Positions 1-8,641 of a DNA stretch of 36,775 nt are shown here, one piece after another (positions within the stretch are counted from its first letter, which is position 1; each line of letters begins with the position of its first letter). The notes under the pieces are model-generated. The model saw only the letters and a program-made list of their open reading frames with translations. It had not been told where the DNA came from and searched no databases. Location: NCBI GenBank assembly GCA_023667285.1, contig JAMPAK010000005.1, positions 1 through 36,775 on the forward strand, given 5' to 3'. The translations under genes were made by a program, and so were the position numbers. Source of the stretch: Muribaculaceae bacterium. GTDB lineage: Bacteria > Bacteroidota > Bacteroidia > Bacteroidales > Muribaculaceae.

Positions 1-53
1 CAACGACCCCGAGATTACAAATCACGTGCTCTGGCCAACTGAGCTAAAGAGGC
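1..53 (-). tRNA. tRNA-Thr (anticodon TGT), 3' part cut off by window edge
   Basis: Read on the minus strand, the segment starts with the acceptor strand GCCTCTT, then TA, a D arm (GCTC/GAGC) and an anticodon loop TTTGTAA, giving anticodon TGT, which reads the Thr codon ACA. The anticodon stem CGTGA/TCTCG contains one T-T mismatch. The variable loop and the beginning of the T arm are visible; the 3' half of the T arm and acceptor stem lie outside the window. A matching promoter lies just upstream at 106-137. Confidence 0.9.
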
Positions 54-105
54 ATGCTCCTTATAGTGCGTCCGCCGCCATGGGCGTTCCGCCTTAAAAG
101 CGATG

Positions 106-137
106 CAAAATTACTCACTTTACATGAATCCACCAAA
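106..137 (-). promoter_or_regulatory. Bacteroidota-type promoter of tRNA-Thr
   Basis: On the minus strand there is TTTG at 134-137, a 20-base spacer and TAATTTTG at 106-113, which fits the -33/-7 consensus of the primary Bacteroidota sigma factor (TTTG, about 19-20 bases, TAnnTTTG). The tRNA 5' end lies about 50 bases downstream, a normal distance for a processed tRNA precursor. Confidence 0.75.
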
Positions 138-248
138 TGTTTTCACATTTTTTTTGAATAAATATGCTCCAATGAATCTAAAATCGGTGAATTAGGACAA
201 TTATTGACACTTTTAAGCCATCAACCATCCCCCAGAGCCACCCCTCGC

Positions 249-2084
249 TCAAACCCAGGTGAGAGACAGCAGCGAGTCGATGTCTGTGCGCGTCGGAGCA
301 GACCGAGGCGCCTTGTCGCTCGCATGTACCCACAGGGCTATGGCGCGCGTCATGAGCAGGTCGTCATGACACCCCTGCGCGGCGGCATAACCTCCTCCAG
401 GCTGCTGCTCATACTGCAACAGCTCATTGCACGCCTCAGAGTCGCGCTCAGTGTAAAGCCTGTCGCGCACGGCCTCGACAAGATTGGCTATTATGGCCGC
501 TTTTGTCGAGCGGTTTGTGTGAAACCCCACTCGCCAAGCGCCGCTTCCATCTCCCGATGGCCTGTGATAGAGGTTACGATACGAGTCAGAGAGCCGCTCC
601 AGGATAAACTGGCCCTCCCCGGCCATATCGCTCTCAAGCGTATTGCTCTCCACCACCAGCAGCGCATTGTTATACCATCCGGCCATTCTCTCTGCCTTTC
701 GTGCCAGCAGGTCGTGGTCTATATGACCTCTCCATCGGGCCACGACCTCCGGCAGTCCCTCCTCGCCACACCTGTCCACCACGGTTATGACGCTCCAGTC
801 TGCCCCCACCGAGCGGCCACCCACATCGACAGCCGCCACATATGATGCCCCCGGACGGGGAGGCACCCACACAAGCGTGCGCCCCTCCGGACACTCCGCA
901 AACCCGGGGCCATCCTGACGAACCTCGCCCCTCATATCCGGCTCCCGGCACCCTTCCCTGAGCCTCTCCACGGCCTGAGGAGAGAAGACGTTGACATCGG
1001 TGGCTGTGAACGCCTCGTCGGGGCGAGACGGAAACTCTGCCATCATGCTGCGATGCTCCTCATGCTCGCGACGGCGCGTCTTGTACCACGACAGCCCCTC
1101 GAGAGTCACACCCTCAAACTCCTCCCACAGACCGCGCTCATACTCATCTAGGCTCTCCCAGAGCGCCATGACGTCAGCCACCGGCTCTGAGTAGAGGTCT
1201 ATCTCAAACCACGGCACAAAGAACGACACCTTGTCCGAGCTCCCGTCCTTATGTGCCCTGATCCACTCCCGATGGAAGAAGTTGCCCGTCCCGTTGGCCG
1301 TACTCTCCAGCACCACACACGACAGGGGCTTGCGCATTATCCCCGAGGTGACTGAGCGAATCAGGTTGGAGGGCTTATGCTGGACAGTATCGCGCCAGAA
1401 TGCCACCTCGCTGAGGTGGGCAAGGGCCACGTCCATCCCGCGCGTGGAGTCGTCGTTCTCGCTAGAGCATACCGTCACCCTGCAGTCGCGTCCCGGAATA
1501 ACGCGGATATTCGTCGAGCGCTCAAAGGGCCGAAACTCCGGGCGCGTCTCCTCCTCCCAGTACTCCTCAGGATATGCCGCCAACAGACGCGAGTACATCC
1601 CGCGGATATTCGCCGCCGAGTCCTTGAGATGGGCACAGATTAGCGAGTTCCATCCACGGCGATGGACTATCTGGATCCACGCGAAATAAATCTGGACAAA
1701 GGTCGAGCCGCCCCATTGGCGTGCCTTGAGCATGATGAGGCGTATGGGCTGCTCTCTCCGTCTCATATCCTCAAACACTCTGAGCAGCCGCCGTTGGGGA
1801 GCGTTGAGCATGAACGGGATCTCAAGCATAGTGTCCTTGTCTATGATGCGGACACACTTATAGGCCCAATACTCAAAATCGTGGCGGAAACGCAGCATAT
1901 CCATCTCATGCCCCCTCAACGAGGGTGAGTAGGCCGGATCCATGACCATCGACAGCGGCAGCCACCGCCCGCACTCCCTCACCCTGCCCGAGCCGTTAGG
2001 CTCCCCCTCCACGGGAGAGTATTCCATGGCCTTGCGCAGCGCCATGCGGCGGTCATTTTCTTTGATGAGTTCTTCAAGGGTCAT
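249..2084 (-). CDS. phage-type terminase large subunit (TerL)
   Basis: The 611-aa protein has the two-domain plan of a phage DNA-packaging motor: an N-terminal ATPase and a C-terminal RNase H-fold nuclease. Visible motifs are a deviant Walker A (KARQWGGST, residues 120-128), a Walker B with catalytic Glu (LAHLSEVAFW, E226), a coupling motif (ESTANGTGN, 260-268), and nuclease acidic residues in AAVDVGGRSVGADW (D420, D429), VVESN (E479) and CHDDLL (D574/D575). All expected residues are present, so the protein looks able to work. The start overlaps the end of the upstream 782-aa gene by 11 bases, so the two are co-transcribed. No portal, capsid, small terminase, integrase or tail gene is visible nearby. 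It may be a prophage remnant kept under selection, part of a gene-transfer-like particle, or a relic. The family call is firm; the role here is open. Confidence 0.85.
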   Translation of the reverse strand: MTLEELIKENDRRMALRKAMEYSPVEGEPNGSGRVRECGRWLPLSMVMDPAYSPSLRGHEMDMLRFRHDFEYWAYKCVRIIDKDTMLEIPFMLNAPQRRLLRVFEDMRRREQPIRLIMLKARQWGGSTFVQIYFAWIQIVHRRGWNSLICAHLKDSAANIRGMYSRLLAAYPEEYWEEETRPEFRPFERSTNIRVIPGRDCRVTVCSSENDDSTRGMDVALAHLSEVAFWRDTVQHKPSNLIRSVTSGIMRKPLSCVVLESTANGTGNFFHREWIRAHKDGSSDKVSFFVPWFEIDLYSEPVADVMALWESLDEYERGLWEEFEGVTLEGLSWYKTRRREHEEHRSMMAEFPSRPDEAFTATDVNVFSPQAVERLREGCREPDMRGEVRQDGPGFAECPEGRTLVWVPPRPGASYVAAVDVGGRSVGADWSVITVVDRCGEEGLPEVVARWRGHIDHDLLARKAERMAGWYNNALLVVESNTLESDMAGEGQFILERLSDSYRNLYHRPSGDGSGAWRVGFHTNRSTKAAIIANLVEAVRDRLYTERDSEACNELLQYEQQPGGGYAAAQGCHDDLLMTRAIALWVHASDKAPRSAPTRTDIDSLLSLTWV

Positions 2085-4422
2085 AGCGGAAATATTTTGG
2101 ATATGGCGTTGTGATCTTGACCTCCACCCTCACCCCGTGGCAGTGAGGGAGCAGAACATGTGAGACCACCGGATGGTCGATATCACCCCTCAGCGTCAGC
2201 GTAGTCGCAGGGAGCCATGGCGTGGGGGTAGAATTGATTGGATTGATTGGATTGGTGAAGACCGGGGTTATCCTTACCGTCCCGTAGAGGGAGCGTCCTG
2301 AGATGGGAAGACGCAGCATTCCCCGTGTCCATCCGCTAGCATCTATCCTCGCTACAGCCGTTATCTCGATGGTCTGGTCACCATCAACCTCGACGGAAAG
2401 GTCATAGAACCGTCCGCTCCCCTCGTCTACACCTATCAGACGGTCGGAGAGCGCTATCAGTGCCGACACTCCGGGGCTGATGGTGTTGAGAGGGGTGGTG
2501 AGCAGGTTGAGAGCCGACCCTTCTGCTGACCCATACAGCAAGCCCTGATGTGTGGTTGAGTAGCCCACCATATCCGCATCACAGGGAGACAGCAGAGTCT
2601 TCACCCGGCTCCCGGTTAACTGCAGCAGCTCACCTCCGGCCACTGCAGCCACTCCGCCCACTGTCTGAGCCACACATCTTCCGGCCTTTACCCCACGCTT
2701 ATCTATAATCGATGTATGAACCGAAGTCAGTGCCGATGACGGTTGCACACCGGCAATCCCCTGCACTCCCATGGCATAGAACCCTGCACGGGCGAAATCC
2801 CACGACATCCCTGAGCGCGGGGCGGCCGCAAGGGCCGTCACCCGTCCCACACCTGCGTGTGTGACCGTCAAGAGCCTCAATGGATCATCGGCTGAGGCCA
2901 CCGCCAAGGCGTCTGGATATTCCTGATCCGAAGGCGAGGCCGAGGGGAGTATGAACCCGCTCCCACCCTCCGGAGGAGAAAGGGGGACACATCCCGGATT
3001 GACCCAGTAAGACCATCTGCCGCAGGGCGATGGTGTAAGCGGACATTCCATGCGCCCTTCATCGGTGATGATGAGCATTGAGCGGGCCTCCGGCGAGGGA
3101 TAGAGCAGCAAGGGGGACAATGCCGACATGGTGCGACCTGAGGTCACAGCGCGAACCACAGTCGACCCGTCGGCCATAGTCACCCTCACCGCCGTGGGGA
3201 TGCCCCACTCCGTAGCCTCTGAGACTATCGCCATCTCCGGGAGCGCATAGCCGCTGAACGGAGCAAACGTCAATCCCCCATAAAGTACGGAGGAGCCGTT
3301 TCGCGCCGAGCACCGAGCCTTGAATGCCGAGGGGATAAAAGGAGCCGCTGAGCCCCCTATTTGGAGTGACGACAGTGTCTTGAGGTCATCCTTAAGCGTG
3401 GGAACCACCGTCGCATCCGGCCGAAACGATTTCTCGACATTTGCCAGCACACTGAGCATCCGCGCCTTCACTGGAGATGACTGCTCCGTATATCCTGGAA
3501 TATTCACCTCATATCTAACCACACCTCCATCCGCGCCCTTATAACTGCAGTTTGCAGGCACCCCGTCGATATAAGGGTGCAGCTGAGGGGACACCATGAG
3601 TTCCACACGCCCCACATACGTGTCCCTCAGAGGGTCAGCTACAACCGAGGGAACAAGTTCTAGCCTGAATGCACGGGCAGTCAACCGCATCCCTGACACC
3701 GTGCTTTCCCCTGCACTCACCAAGGCTTCACCGCTGACGGCCTGGACTCCGTCGGCAGGGGCCACCATCACCGGAGCCGACGTGTATAGCACTCTCCCAT
3801 CGAGGCCATAGAGGCGATAGCGGGCCAGGACGGGCTGCACCATGCACCCTGCTCCTGCTGCCCCATCCACCAGGTGCCTATAGGCCTCCGAGAGCGCAGT
3901 CCCCAGTTTGTCGGCGTCCTCAGACGTGAGCTGATGGTTGCGCTGGTCATAAGTCCCGGCCAGTTTCACATCTGCCACCTCCGCCGTCTCTACCGACATG
4001 TCGCGCCGCTCTATTATATAAGGAGTGATGTCAAGAGAGATTTCCCGCTCCTCCCATCTCCCCGTCTTGTCGCAGACAAATCGGCGCGGCGAGCCATCCT
4101 CACCAAAGACAATGACACCGTCGCCGTCCGTGATGCCGTGGCAGACATCCCCAATCACAGCGGCCAATTCCTGCTCCCTCCCCGCAGTGTTGTAGGCCAT
4201 CAGTTTCCCGGGCACCGAATAGAAAAAGGTCTCTGTTCCGTCTCCGTGGGCATAGCAGAGGCCGTCGACGACACGCACTCTGCTGTTTTTCAACATTATT
4301 CGGCGTGGCGACCCCACCCCCACATATCCCGTATCGATATCCGGGCGCAGATTGTGATGACTATAGTCCACAAGCGCGAGTGTCTCACACTTGTGCTGTT
4401 GTTGTGACGTTCTCTTTTGCAT
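2074..4422 (-). CDS. unrecognised 782-aa protein, operon partner of the terminase
   Basis: I do not recognise this family. The protein has no signal peptide and no membrane segment. It is rich in short beta-strand-like stretches, Gly, Ser and Val, with many paired hydrophobic segments of the kind seen in beta-propeller or phage structural proteins. The C-terminal part carries a short NPINPINS tandem coming from a 9-base repeat at 2233-2256. Because it precedes and overlaps terL by 11 bases and shares one promoter with it (4442-4469), a phage virion role (tail, nozzle or head-completion protein) is a reasonable inference, but nothing in the sequence proves it. The reading frame is intact over 2.3 kb with normal host-like codon use, so it is not decaying. 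Confidence 0.6.
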   Translation of the reverse strand: MQKRTSQQQHKCETLALVDYSHHNLRPDIDTGYVGVGSPRRIMLKNSRVRVVDGLCYAHGDGTETFFYSVPGKLMAYNTAGREQELAAVIGDVCHGITDGDGVIVFGEDGSPRRFVCDKTGRWEEREISLDITPYIIERRDMSVETAEVADVKLAGTYDQRNHQLTSEDADKLGTALSEAYRHLVDGAAGAGCMVQPVLARYRLYGLDGRVLYTSAPVMVAPADGVQAVSGEALVSAGESTVSGMRLTARAFRLELVPSVVADPLRDTYVGRVELMVSPQLHPYIDGVPANCSYKGADGGVVRYEVNIPGYTEQSSPVKARMLSVLANVEKSFRPDATVVPTLKDDLKTLSSLQIGGSAAPFIPSAFKARCSARNGSSVLYGGLTFAPFSGYALPEMAIVSEATEWGIPTAVRVTMADGSTVVRAVTSGRTMSALSPLLLYPSPEARSMLIITDEGRMECPLTPSPCGRWSYWVNPGCVPLSPPEGGSGFILPSASPSDQEYPDALAVASADDPLRLLTVTHAGVGRVTALAAAPRSGMSWDFARAGFYAMGVQGIAGVQPSSALTSVHTSIIDKRGVKAGRCVAQTVGGVAAVAGGELLQLTGSRVKTLLSPCDADMVGYSTTHQGLLYGSAEGSALNLLTTPLNTISPGVSALIALSDRLIGVDEGSGRFYDLSVEVDGDQTIEITAVARIDASGWTRGMLRLPISGRSLYGTVRITPVFTNPINPINSTPTPWLPATTLTLRGDIDHPVVSHVLLPHCHGVRVEVKITTPYPKYFRYDP
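2233..2256. repeat. 9-base in-frame tandem repeat
   Basis: Two full copies of attgattgg followed by a partial third copy lie inside the 782-aa gene. As the unit is a multiple of three it adds Asn-Pro-Ile steps without breaking the frame. Confidence 0.7.
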
Positions 4423-5028
4423 GGCTGAATCTCTTTTTCCGCAAAATTACATCCTGCCATGCCCCCAAACCGTGCCATAATGCCGACTAACAACTCCACA
4501 CCCTTTCATACTACAAAAACGGCCACCCCGGAGACTTTCTCCAGGGCAGCCTATTCGCTTATTGATACCTAATTTAACGGAGAGCCACCTTATATGTGTG
4601 ACCGGCAACAGCCGTCTCTGAGGGCCAGCCCACCCTCACCCTCACTTATCCCCGATTATGACTATGCGCGAGCCTGCCCTCTGTGGGGGGTACCGGTGAA
4701 CATTAGGCACGGCCGTCTACCGTTGCTTCATTTCTGACATAGACATGACCTGCCTTAGGGAAGTTGCGAAGTTCCGAGACGTCAGAAAGAAACGTTAAGT
4801 AAACGCCTTTTCAATATGTCGTCAAAACCCGGTTGGCGGATTTTGAAGATCGGGAGGACTATGCCATGCGGCAGGTCTCTCGACATCGCAAATATAAGCA
4901 CATTTTTTTGATTGACAAAATAAATGGGGCTAATTTGCACAACAAGGCCTCTGCGTTGTTTCAATTGCAAAGTTCAGATTATTTCCCGACATTGGCAAGA
5001 AGGACTGCCGTTCAAAGCGTTCATAAGA
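4423..5028. other. gene-poor interval with possible gene relics
   Basis: Apart from the operon promoter at its left end, I see no convincing gene here. Short open frames of 62 aa (minus, 4782-4970) and 83 aa (plus, 4833-5084) have no recognisable features and overlap each other. On the minus strand between about 4575 and 4800 there are consecutive short coding-like pieces in different frames (for example one ending in AGSRIVIIGDK and one ending in AGHTYKVALR), as expected from an old frameshifted gene, but chance cannot be excluded. Confidence 0.4.
4442..4469 (-). promoter_or_regulatory. promoter of the 782-aa gene/terL operon
   Basis: On the minus strand TAATTTTG lies at 4442-4449 and a TTTG at 4466-4469, with a 16-base spacer that is shorter than the usual 19-20. 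The -7 box is about 20 bases before the start codon at 4422. This is a host-type promoter, which suggests expression by the cell's own polymerase rather than only as part of a lytic phage transcript. Confidence 0.5.
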
Positions 5029-5078
5029 CAAACAGCGCCCCGCATCACTATGTGAATGTGTGTGCGGGGCGCTATTTG
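5029..5078 (-). terminator. terminator hairpin downstream of the DUF805 gene
   Basis: A perfect 11-base stem AGCGCCCCGCA (5034-5044) with TGCGGGGCGCT (5063-5073) encloses an 18-base loop, and weaker flanking pairs extend it. On the minus strand the stem is followed by TGTTTGTCTT, so it ends transcription of the DUF805 gene that stops at 5095. Confidence 0.8.
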
Positions 5079-5094
5079 CTATGAATTATATAGG

Positions 5095-5472
5095 CTATGC
5101 AAGGTTCGGGACGGGACCATACTGGTTGGGCTGCGGATCGCTGTCGCGCACAAACCAGATGATGAGAAGTATAGCCCCGACAAGGGGAATGAAACTGATG
5201 AGAAGCCACCAGCCCGTGCGGCCTATGTCGTGGAGACGGCGCACACCTACACCAATGCTCGGCAGGAGCAGAGCGAGCCAGACAACGCTCGTGACGATGG
5301 TCTCGAGCGTCTCGCTGAACGAGAAGATGACACTTACGACCGCTCCGAGGATGAAGGTGAAGAGGCAGAACCACCAGTATTCCGAGCGCGATGAGCGCCC
5401 CTCAAAATTGCAATAGTTCACGGTGAGGGCGCGCACCACGGCGTCCTTGAACGATACTTGTTGCTGATACAT
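5095..5472 (-). CDS. DUF805 family small membrane protein
   Basis: The 125-aa protein has the DUF805 signature: an N-terminal region with NYCNFEGRSSRSEYWWFCLF, several membrane segments and the conserved GVGVRRLHDIGRTGWW stretch before the last hydrophobic helix. It sits in the inner membrane; no biochemical role is established for the family. The open frame extends upstream to 5556, but a TATCTTTG promoter box at 5554-5561 overlaps that first ATG, so the ATG at 5472 is the start, preceding the typical MYQQQVSFKDAV beginning. The gene is a single unit with its own promoter and terminator, divergent from dut. Confidence 0.85.
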   Translation of the reverse strand: MYQQQVSFKDAVVRALTVNYCNFEGRSSRSEYWWFCLFTFILGAVVSVIFSFSETLETIVTSVVWLALLLPSIGVGVRRLHDIGRTGWWLLISFIPLVGAILLIIWFVRDSDPQPNQYGPVPNLA

Positions 5473-5553
5473 AGAAAAACTTGTTATTTTGTTGTTTGTT
5501 GAGTTGCTTGACTTATTTCGACTGGAATGTGGATTTCCCACACATATCAAACG

Positions 5554-5561
5554 CAAAGATA
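5554..5561 (-). promoter_or_regulatory. -7 box of the DUF805 gene
   Basis: TATCTTTG on the minus strand matches TAnnTTTG exactly. It predicts a leader of about 75 bases before the start codon at 5472 and rules out the upstream ATG at 5556. Confidence 0.6.
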
Positions 5562-5647
5562 GGGGCTTTCGGCAGAAACTTCAAAAAAATTAACGAAAAA
5601 TTATGACCGATTGGTGGATTTTTCTTACTTTCGCTTGTTGAATCAGT

Positions 5648-6091
5648 ATGGAAACAATCAAGGTAAAAATCATCAATAAGTCGGGCAATGGACTGCCCAC
5701 ATATGAGACCCCCTCAGCCGCAGGCATGGACGTCCGCGCAAATATCGATGCCCCCATCACCCTGGGGCCGCTGGAACGCCGCCTCATCCCCACGGGGCTG
5801 CGCATGCAGCTCCCCCGCGGTTACGAGTGTCAGGTGAGACCCCGCTCTGGCCTTGCCCTCAAGCATGGCATATCGCTCGTCAACACCCCCGGCACCATCG
5901 ATGCTGACTATCGCGGCGAAATCGGCATTATAGTCATCAATCTCTCTAACGAGCCTTACACCATATCCCCCGGCGAGCGCATTGCTCAGCTCGTGGTGAA
6001 GGAATATGTCAAAGTGGAGTGGGAGCCTGTCGACCGCATCGACGAGACCGTCCGCGGCGATGGCGCCTTCGGCCACACAGGCACCGACTGA
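5648..6091 (+). CDS. dut: deoxyuridine 5'-triphosphate nucleotidohydrolase (dUTPase)
   Basis: The 147-aa protein is a trimeric dUTPase that converts dUTP to dUMP and pyrophosphate, keeping uracil out of DNA and feeding dTMP synthesis. The five family motifs are visible in order: AGMDVRA near residue 25, PRSGLALKHG (65-74), the substrate loop with NTPGTIDADYRGE (79-91, catalytic Asp in DADYRGE), GERIAQLV, and the C-terminal arm RGDGAFGHTG. Length is normal. A TACTTTCG at 5626-5633 is a near match to the -7 box and may be its promoter. The gene is followed after 10 bases by a TPR gene, so it probably heads the cluster. Confidence 0.97.
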   Translation: METIKVKIINKSGNGLPTYETPSAAGMDVRANIDAPITLGPLERRLIPTGLRMQLPRGYECQVRPRSGLALKHGISLVNTPGTIDADYRGEIGIIVINLSNEPYTISPGERIAQLVVKEYVKVEWEPVDRIDETVRGDGAFGHTGTD

Positions 6092-6101
6092 CATTTACAC
6101 T

Positions 6102-7841
6102 ATGAGAAGACTCCCCATAATCCTGTGCCTGCTCCTCATCATGGGCGGCTTGATGGCTGCCCCCAAGAAGGGGAGCCTACCCTCGCGTGAGGATGTCGAC
6201 AAGGCAGACTACCTGTATCTTGAGGCTCTGAGAGCCCGCTCCCAGGACCGCCACGACGCCTCATTCGAGCTCCTTGAGCGCGCCCACGCTCTCAATCCCG
6301 CCGACCGCGAGACGGGGCTTGAACTGGCGCGTTATCTCATCATGCTCCCATCAACCGACTCGCTCAACCGCGCCCTGACCCTCATGGGAGACTATTATGA
6401 GGCCAATCCGGCCGACTTCCAGTCCGGAGCGCGCTACGGCATGCTGCTCGACCGCATGGGGCGCCACGAGCAGGCTCTCGATGTCTGGAAGACTCTTCAC
6501 CTTCATCACCCTGAACGGCCTGAGGTGACCGGCGTGCTGGCCGATGCTCTGGCGCGCACAGGGCTACCTGAGAATGCCACCCGTGCCATAGCCCTCTACG
6601 ACTCGATGGAAGTGACAGAGGGTCCGAGCGTCGGACTCTCGTCGAGCAAGATCCAGGTGTTCTTCAACCAGAACGACACTGTCTCCATCCTCGCCGAGGC
6701 TGACAGACTGAGAAACAAATATCCCAACAGTTCGGAATTCAGCGTGTTCTCCGGCGATATCTACACCATGTTCGGCGACAAGGCAAAGGCTCTGGAGTTC
6801 TATGAACGGGCCTGCGAGCTCGACCCCACGAGTGGCTATGCCCGCTACTCCAAAGCCCAGTATTTCAAGGCTCTCGGAGACTCTGCCGGATATGACCGCG
6901 AGGTGTTTGTGGCTCTTGGTCAGGACAATCTCGACGTGAACACCAAACTGGCCATCCTCCGCTCATACATCTCCGAGATTTATGCCGACTCACTGCAGCA
7001 GCCCCGCATCGTGCAACTGTTTGATACCCTGGTGCTTCAGCACCCTCTCGAGCATGACATACATGCCCTGTATGCCGCCTATCTGGTGCAGACCGGGAAA
7101 TATGCGCACGCCGCTGAGCAGCAGGAGCAGACACTGGGGCTCGACCCGGCCGACCCTGAGGGATGGGACCTCCTCTCAAGCCTATACATCCAGGAGGAGG
7201 CCTATGACAAGGCAGAGGATGCCATCAGCCGCGCCCTCCATTACTACCCCGACAACTCAATGCTCCACTTCAAACTGGGGTCTGTCTATGCCATCAACAA
7301 TGAGACCGCCAAGGCGGCCACACAGTATCAGCGAGCACTCGAGACGGCCGACTCCACAGACGTAGTGGCACTCTCTAACCTCTACACGGCCATCGGCGAC
7401 AATCTCTACAAAGAGAACATGGCCGACAGCGCGTTCACCATGTATGAGCTCGCCATCAGATACAATCCCGAGAACCTCCTGGCCCTCAACAACTGCGCCT
7501 ACTTCATGGCCTGCAGCGGGGGTGACCTCGATGTGGCCCTCGCCATGATAGAGAAGGTGGTCGGCGAGACCCCCGAGAGCGCCACAAACATCGACACCTA
7601 TGCATGGGTGCTGTTCAAGCGCAAGGAGTATGCCAAGGCGCGCGAGCAGATAGACCGCGCTCTCTCCCTAGCCACTAACGATGATCTGGGGGCCGAGATC
7701 TACGAACATGCCGGCGACATATATTTCATGGACGGCGAGCCGGCTGCCGCACTTGAGTTCTGGAAAAAAGCCCTGGCCCTCGACCCAGGCAATGAGCTCC
7801 TGTCCCGCAAAGTGAAGAACAAGACATTTTACTACGAATGA
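6102..7841 (+). CDS. secreted tetratricopeptide-repeat protein
   Basis: The 579-aa protein starts with a Sec signal peptide (MRRLPIILCLLLIMGGLMAA) and then consists almost entirely of TPR-like helix pairs with recurring A-x-x-x-Y-x-x-A-L and L-x-P patterns up to the C-terminus (for example ALEFYERACELDP and ALEFWKKALALDP). Such proteins scaffold protein complexes, here in the periplasm or at the outer membrane. The open frame reaches back to 6006 inside dut, but the ATG at 6102 gives the signal peptide and lies 10 bases after the dut stop, so it is preferred. Its stop overlaps the next gene by 4 bases (ATGA), meaning translational coupling with the DUF4292 lipoprotein and the EnvC-like protein; an envelope-assembly job is a sensible inference. 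Confidence 0.85.
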   Translation: MRRLPIILCLLLIMGGLMAAPKKGSLPSREDVDKADYLYLEALRARSQDRHDASFELLERAHALNPADRETGLELARYLIMLPSTDSLNRALTLMGDYYEANPADFQSGARYGMLLDRMGRHEQALDVWKTLHLHHPERPEVTGVLADALARTGLPENATRAIALYDSMEVTEGPSVGLSSSKIQVFFNQNDTVSILAEADRLRNKYPNSSEFSVFSGDIYTMFGDKAKALEFYERACELDPTSGYARYSKAQYFKALGDSAGYDREVFVALGQDNLDVNTKLAILRSYISEIYADSLQQPRIVQLFDTLVLQHPLEHDIHALYAAYLVQTGKYAHAAEQQEQTLGLDPADPEGWDLLSSLYIQEEAYDKAEDAISRALHYYPDNSMLHFKLGSVYAINNETAKAATQYQRALETADSTDVVALSNLYTAIGDNLYKENMADSAFTMYELAIRYNPENLLALNNCAYFMACSGGDLDVALAMIEKVVGETPESATNIDTYAWVLFKRKEYAKAREQIDRALSLATNDDLGAEIYEHAGDIYFMDGEPAAALEFWKKALALDPGNELLSRKVKNKTFYYE

Positions 7842-8641
7842 CCCCCCGACACCTCCACTCACGCTTCATACTGTTCATCACCATTACACTGACTCTGCTG
7901 GCATCCTCATGTGCCTCGCACAAGGGTGTGTCAGGGAGGCAGAACACGCCCGCCGTCACCGGCACACCTGAGCAGATGGCCCGCGCCCTCGCTGAGGAGG
8001 CCGTCGCGTGGCAAACCATGAGTGTCCCCGTGAGTGTGCGCATCAACGACTCCGGACTCCCTAAACTGAGCGGCACACTGACCATGTCTAGAGGAAAAGA
8101 TATGCGCCTCTCGCTCCGCTTTCTGGGGATGGAGATGGGCGCCATGTATATTACGCAGGACTCCATCTTCGGCTACGCCAAACCCAACCGGATGTATATG
8201 GCCGAGAGCATCCCCAGGCTCCTCGACGGCTTTCCGGCTAACGTCGGCAACCTGCAGGCTCTCATGCTTGGACAGTTCTTCACGCTTGGCGACTCCGTGC
8301 CTAACCTAAAGGGAGCCGAGATTCTCCCGGTCGGCCCGGATGCCTACACCATCAACCCGGCCGGAGGGATAGATTATGGTTTCGGCGTCTCTCTCCCTGA
8401 CAATCGCATCGCCGCCGTGGCCTTCACCTCAGGTCAACGTACAGCCGTCGTCTCCTATCCTACCCCCGGAGAGGTGACCGTCAGCGTAGTGACCCCCGGG
8501 AAGGAACTGGAGGCTGAGATATCGCTCAACCTCGATCGCGCGGAGAGGGATGTCCCCCTCACAACACGCCCCTTCGCCATACCGTCAGGCTATAAACTCA
8601 TCCGCGCCTCATCACTGCTTAAAGCCCTTTCCAAGCAATGA
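7838..8641 (+). CDS. DUF4292 family lipoprotein
   Basis: The 267-aa protein begins with a lipoprotein signal peptide ending in LLASSC (Cys at about residue 25), followed by SHKG rather than an acidic export signal, so it is likely anchored facing the periplasm. The body matches DUF4292, a Bacteroidota family with a LolA/LolB-like half-barrel: segments such as VSVRINDSGLPKLSGTLTMSRG and LRFLGMEMGAMYITQDSIFGY are characteristic strands and the protein lacks enzymatic motifs. It overlaps the TPR gene before it by 4 bases and the EnvC-like gene after it by 4 bases. A role in lipoprotein or lipid handling at the envelope is inferred from the fold, not shown. Confidence 0.8.
   Translation: MTPRHLHSRFILFITITLTLLASSCASHKGVSGRQNTPAVTGTPEQMARALAEEAVAWQTMSVPVSVRINDSGLPKLSGTLTMSRGKDMRLSLRFLGMEMGAMYITQDSIFGYAKPNRMYMAESIPRLLDGFPANVGNLQALMLGQFFTLGDSVPNLKGAEILPVGPDAYTINPAGGIDYGFGVSLPDNRIAAVAFTSGQRTAVVSYPTPGEVTVSVVTPGKELEAEISLNLDRAERDVPLTTRPFAIPSGYKLIRASSLLKALSKQ

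Noticed and set aside
1-250. Phage attachment site at the tRNA-Thr
   Set aside because: Integration usually uses the tRNA 3' end, which here faces away from the terminase genes and is outside the window; no direct repeat could be found.
4833-5084. 83-aa plus-strand frame in the interval before the DUF805 gene
   Set aside because: It has no promoter, runs through the terminator hairpin at 5029-5078 and shows no family features.
6006-6101. N-terminal extension of the TPR gene inside dut
   Set aside because: The extension is low-complexity and would hide the signal peptide that starts at 6102.
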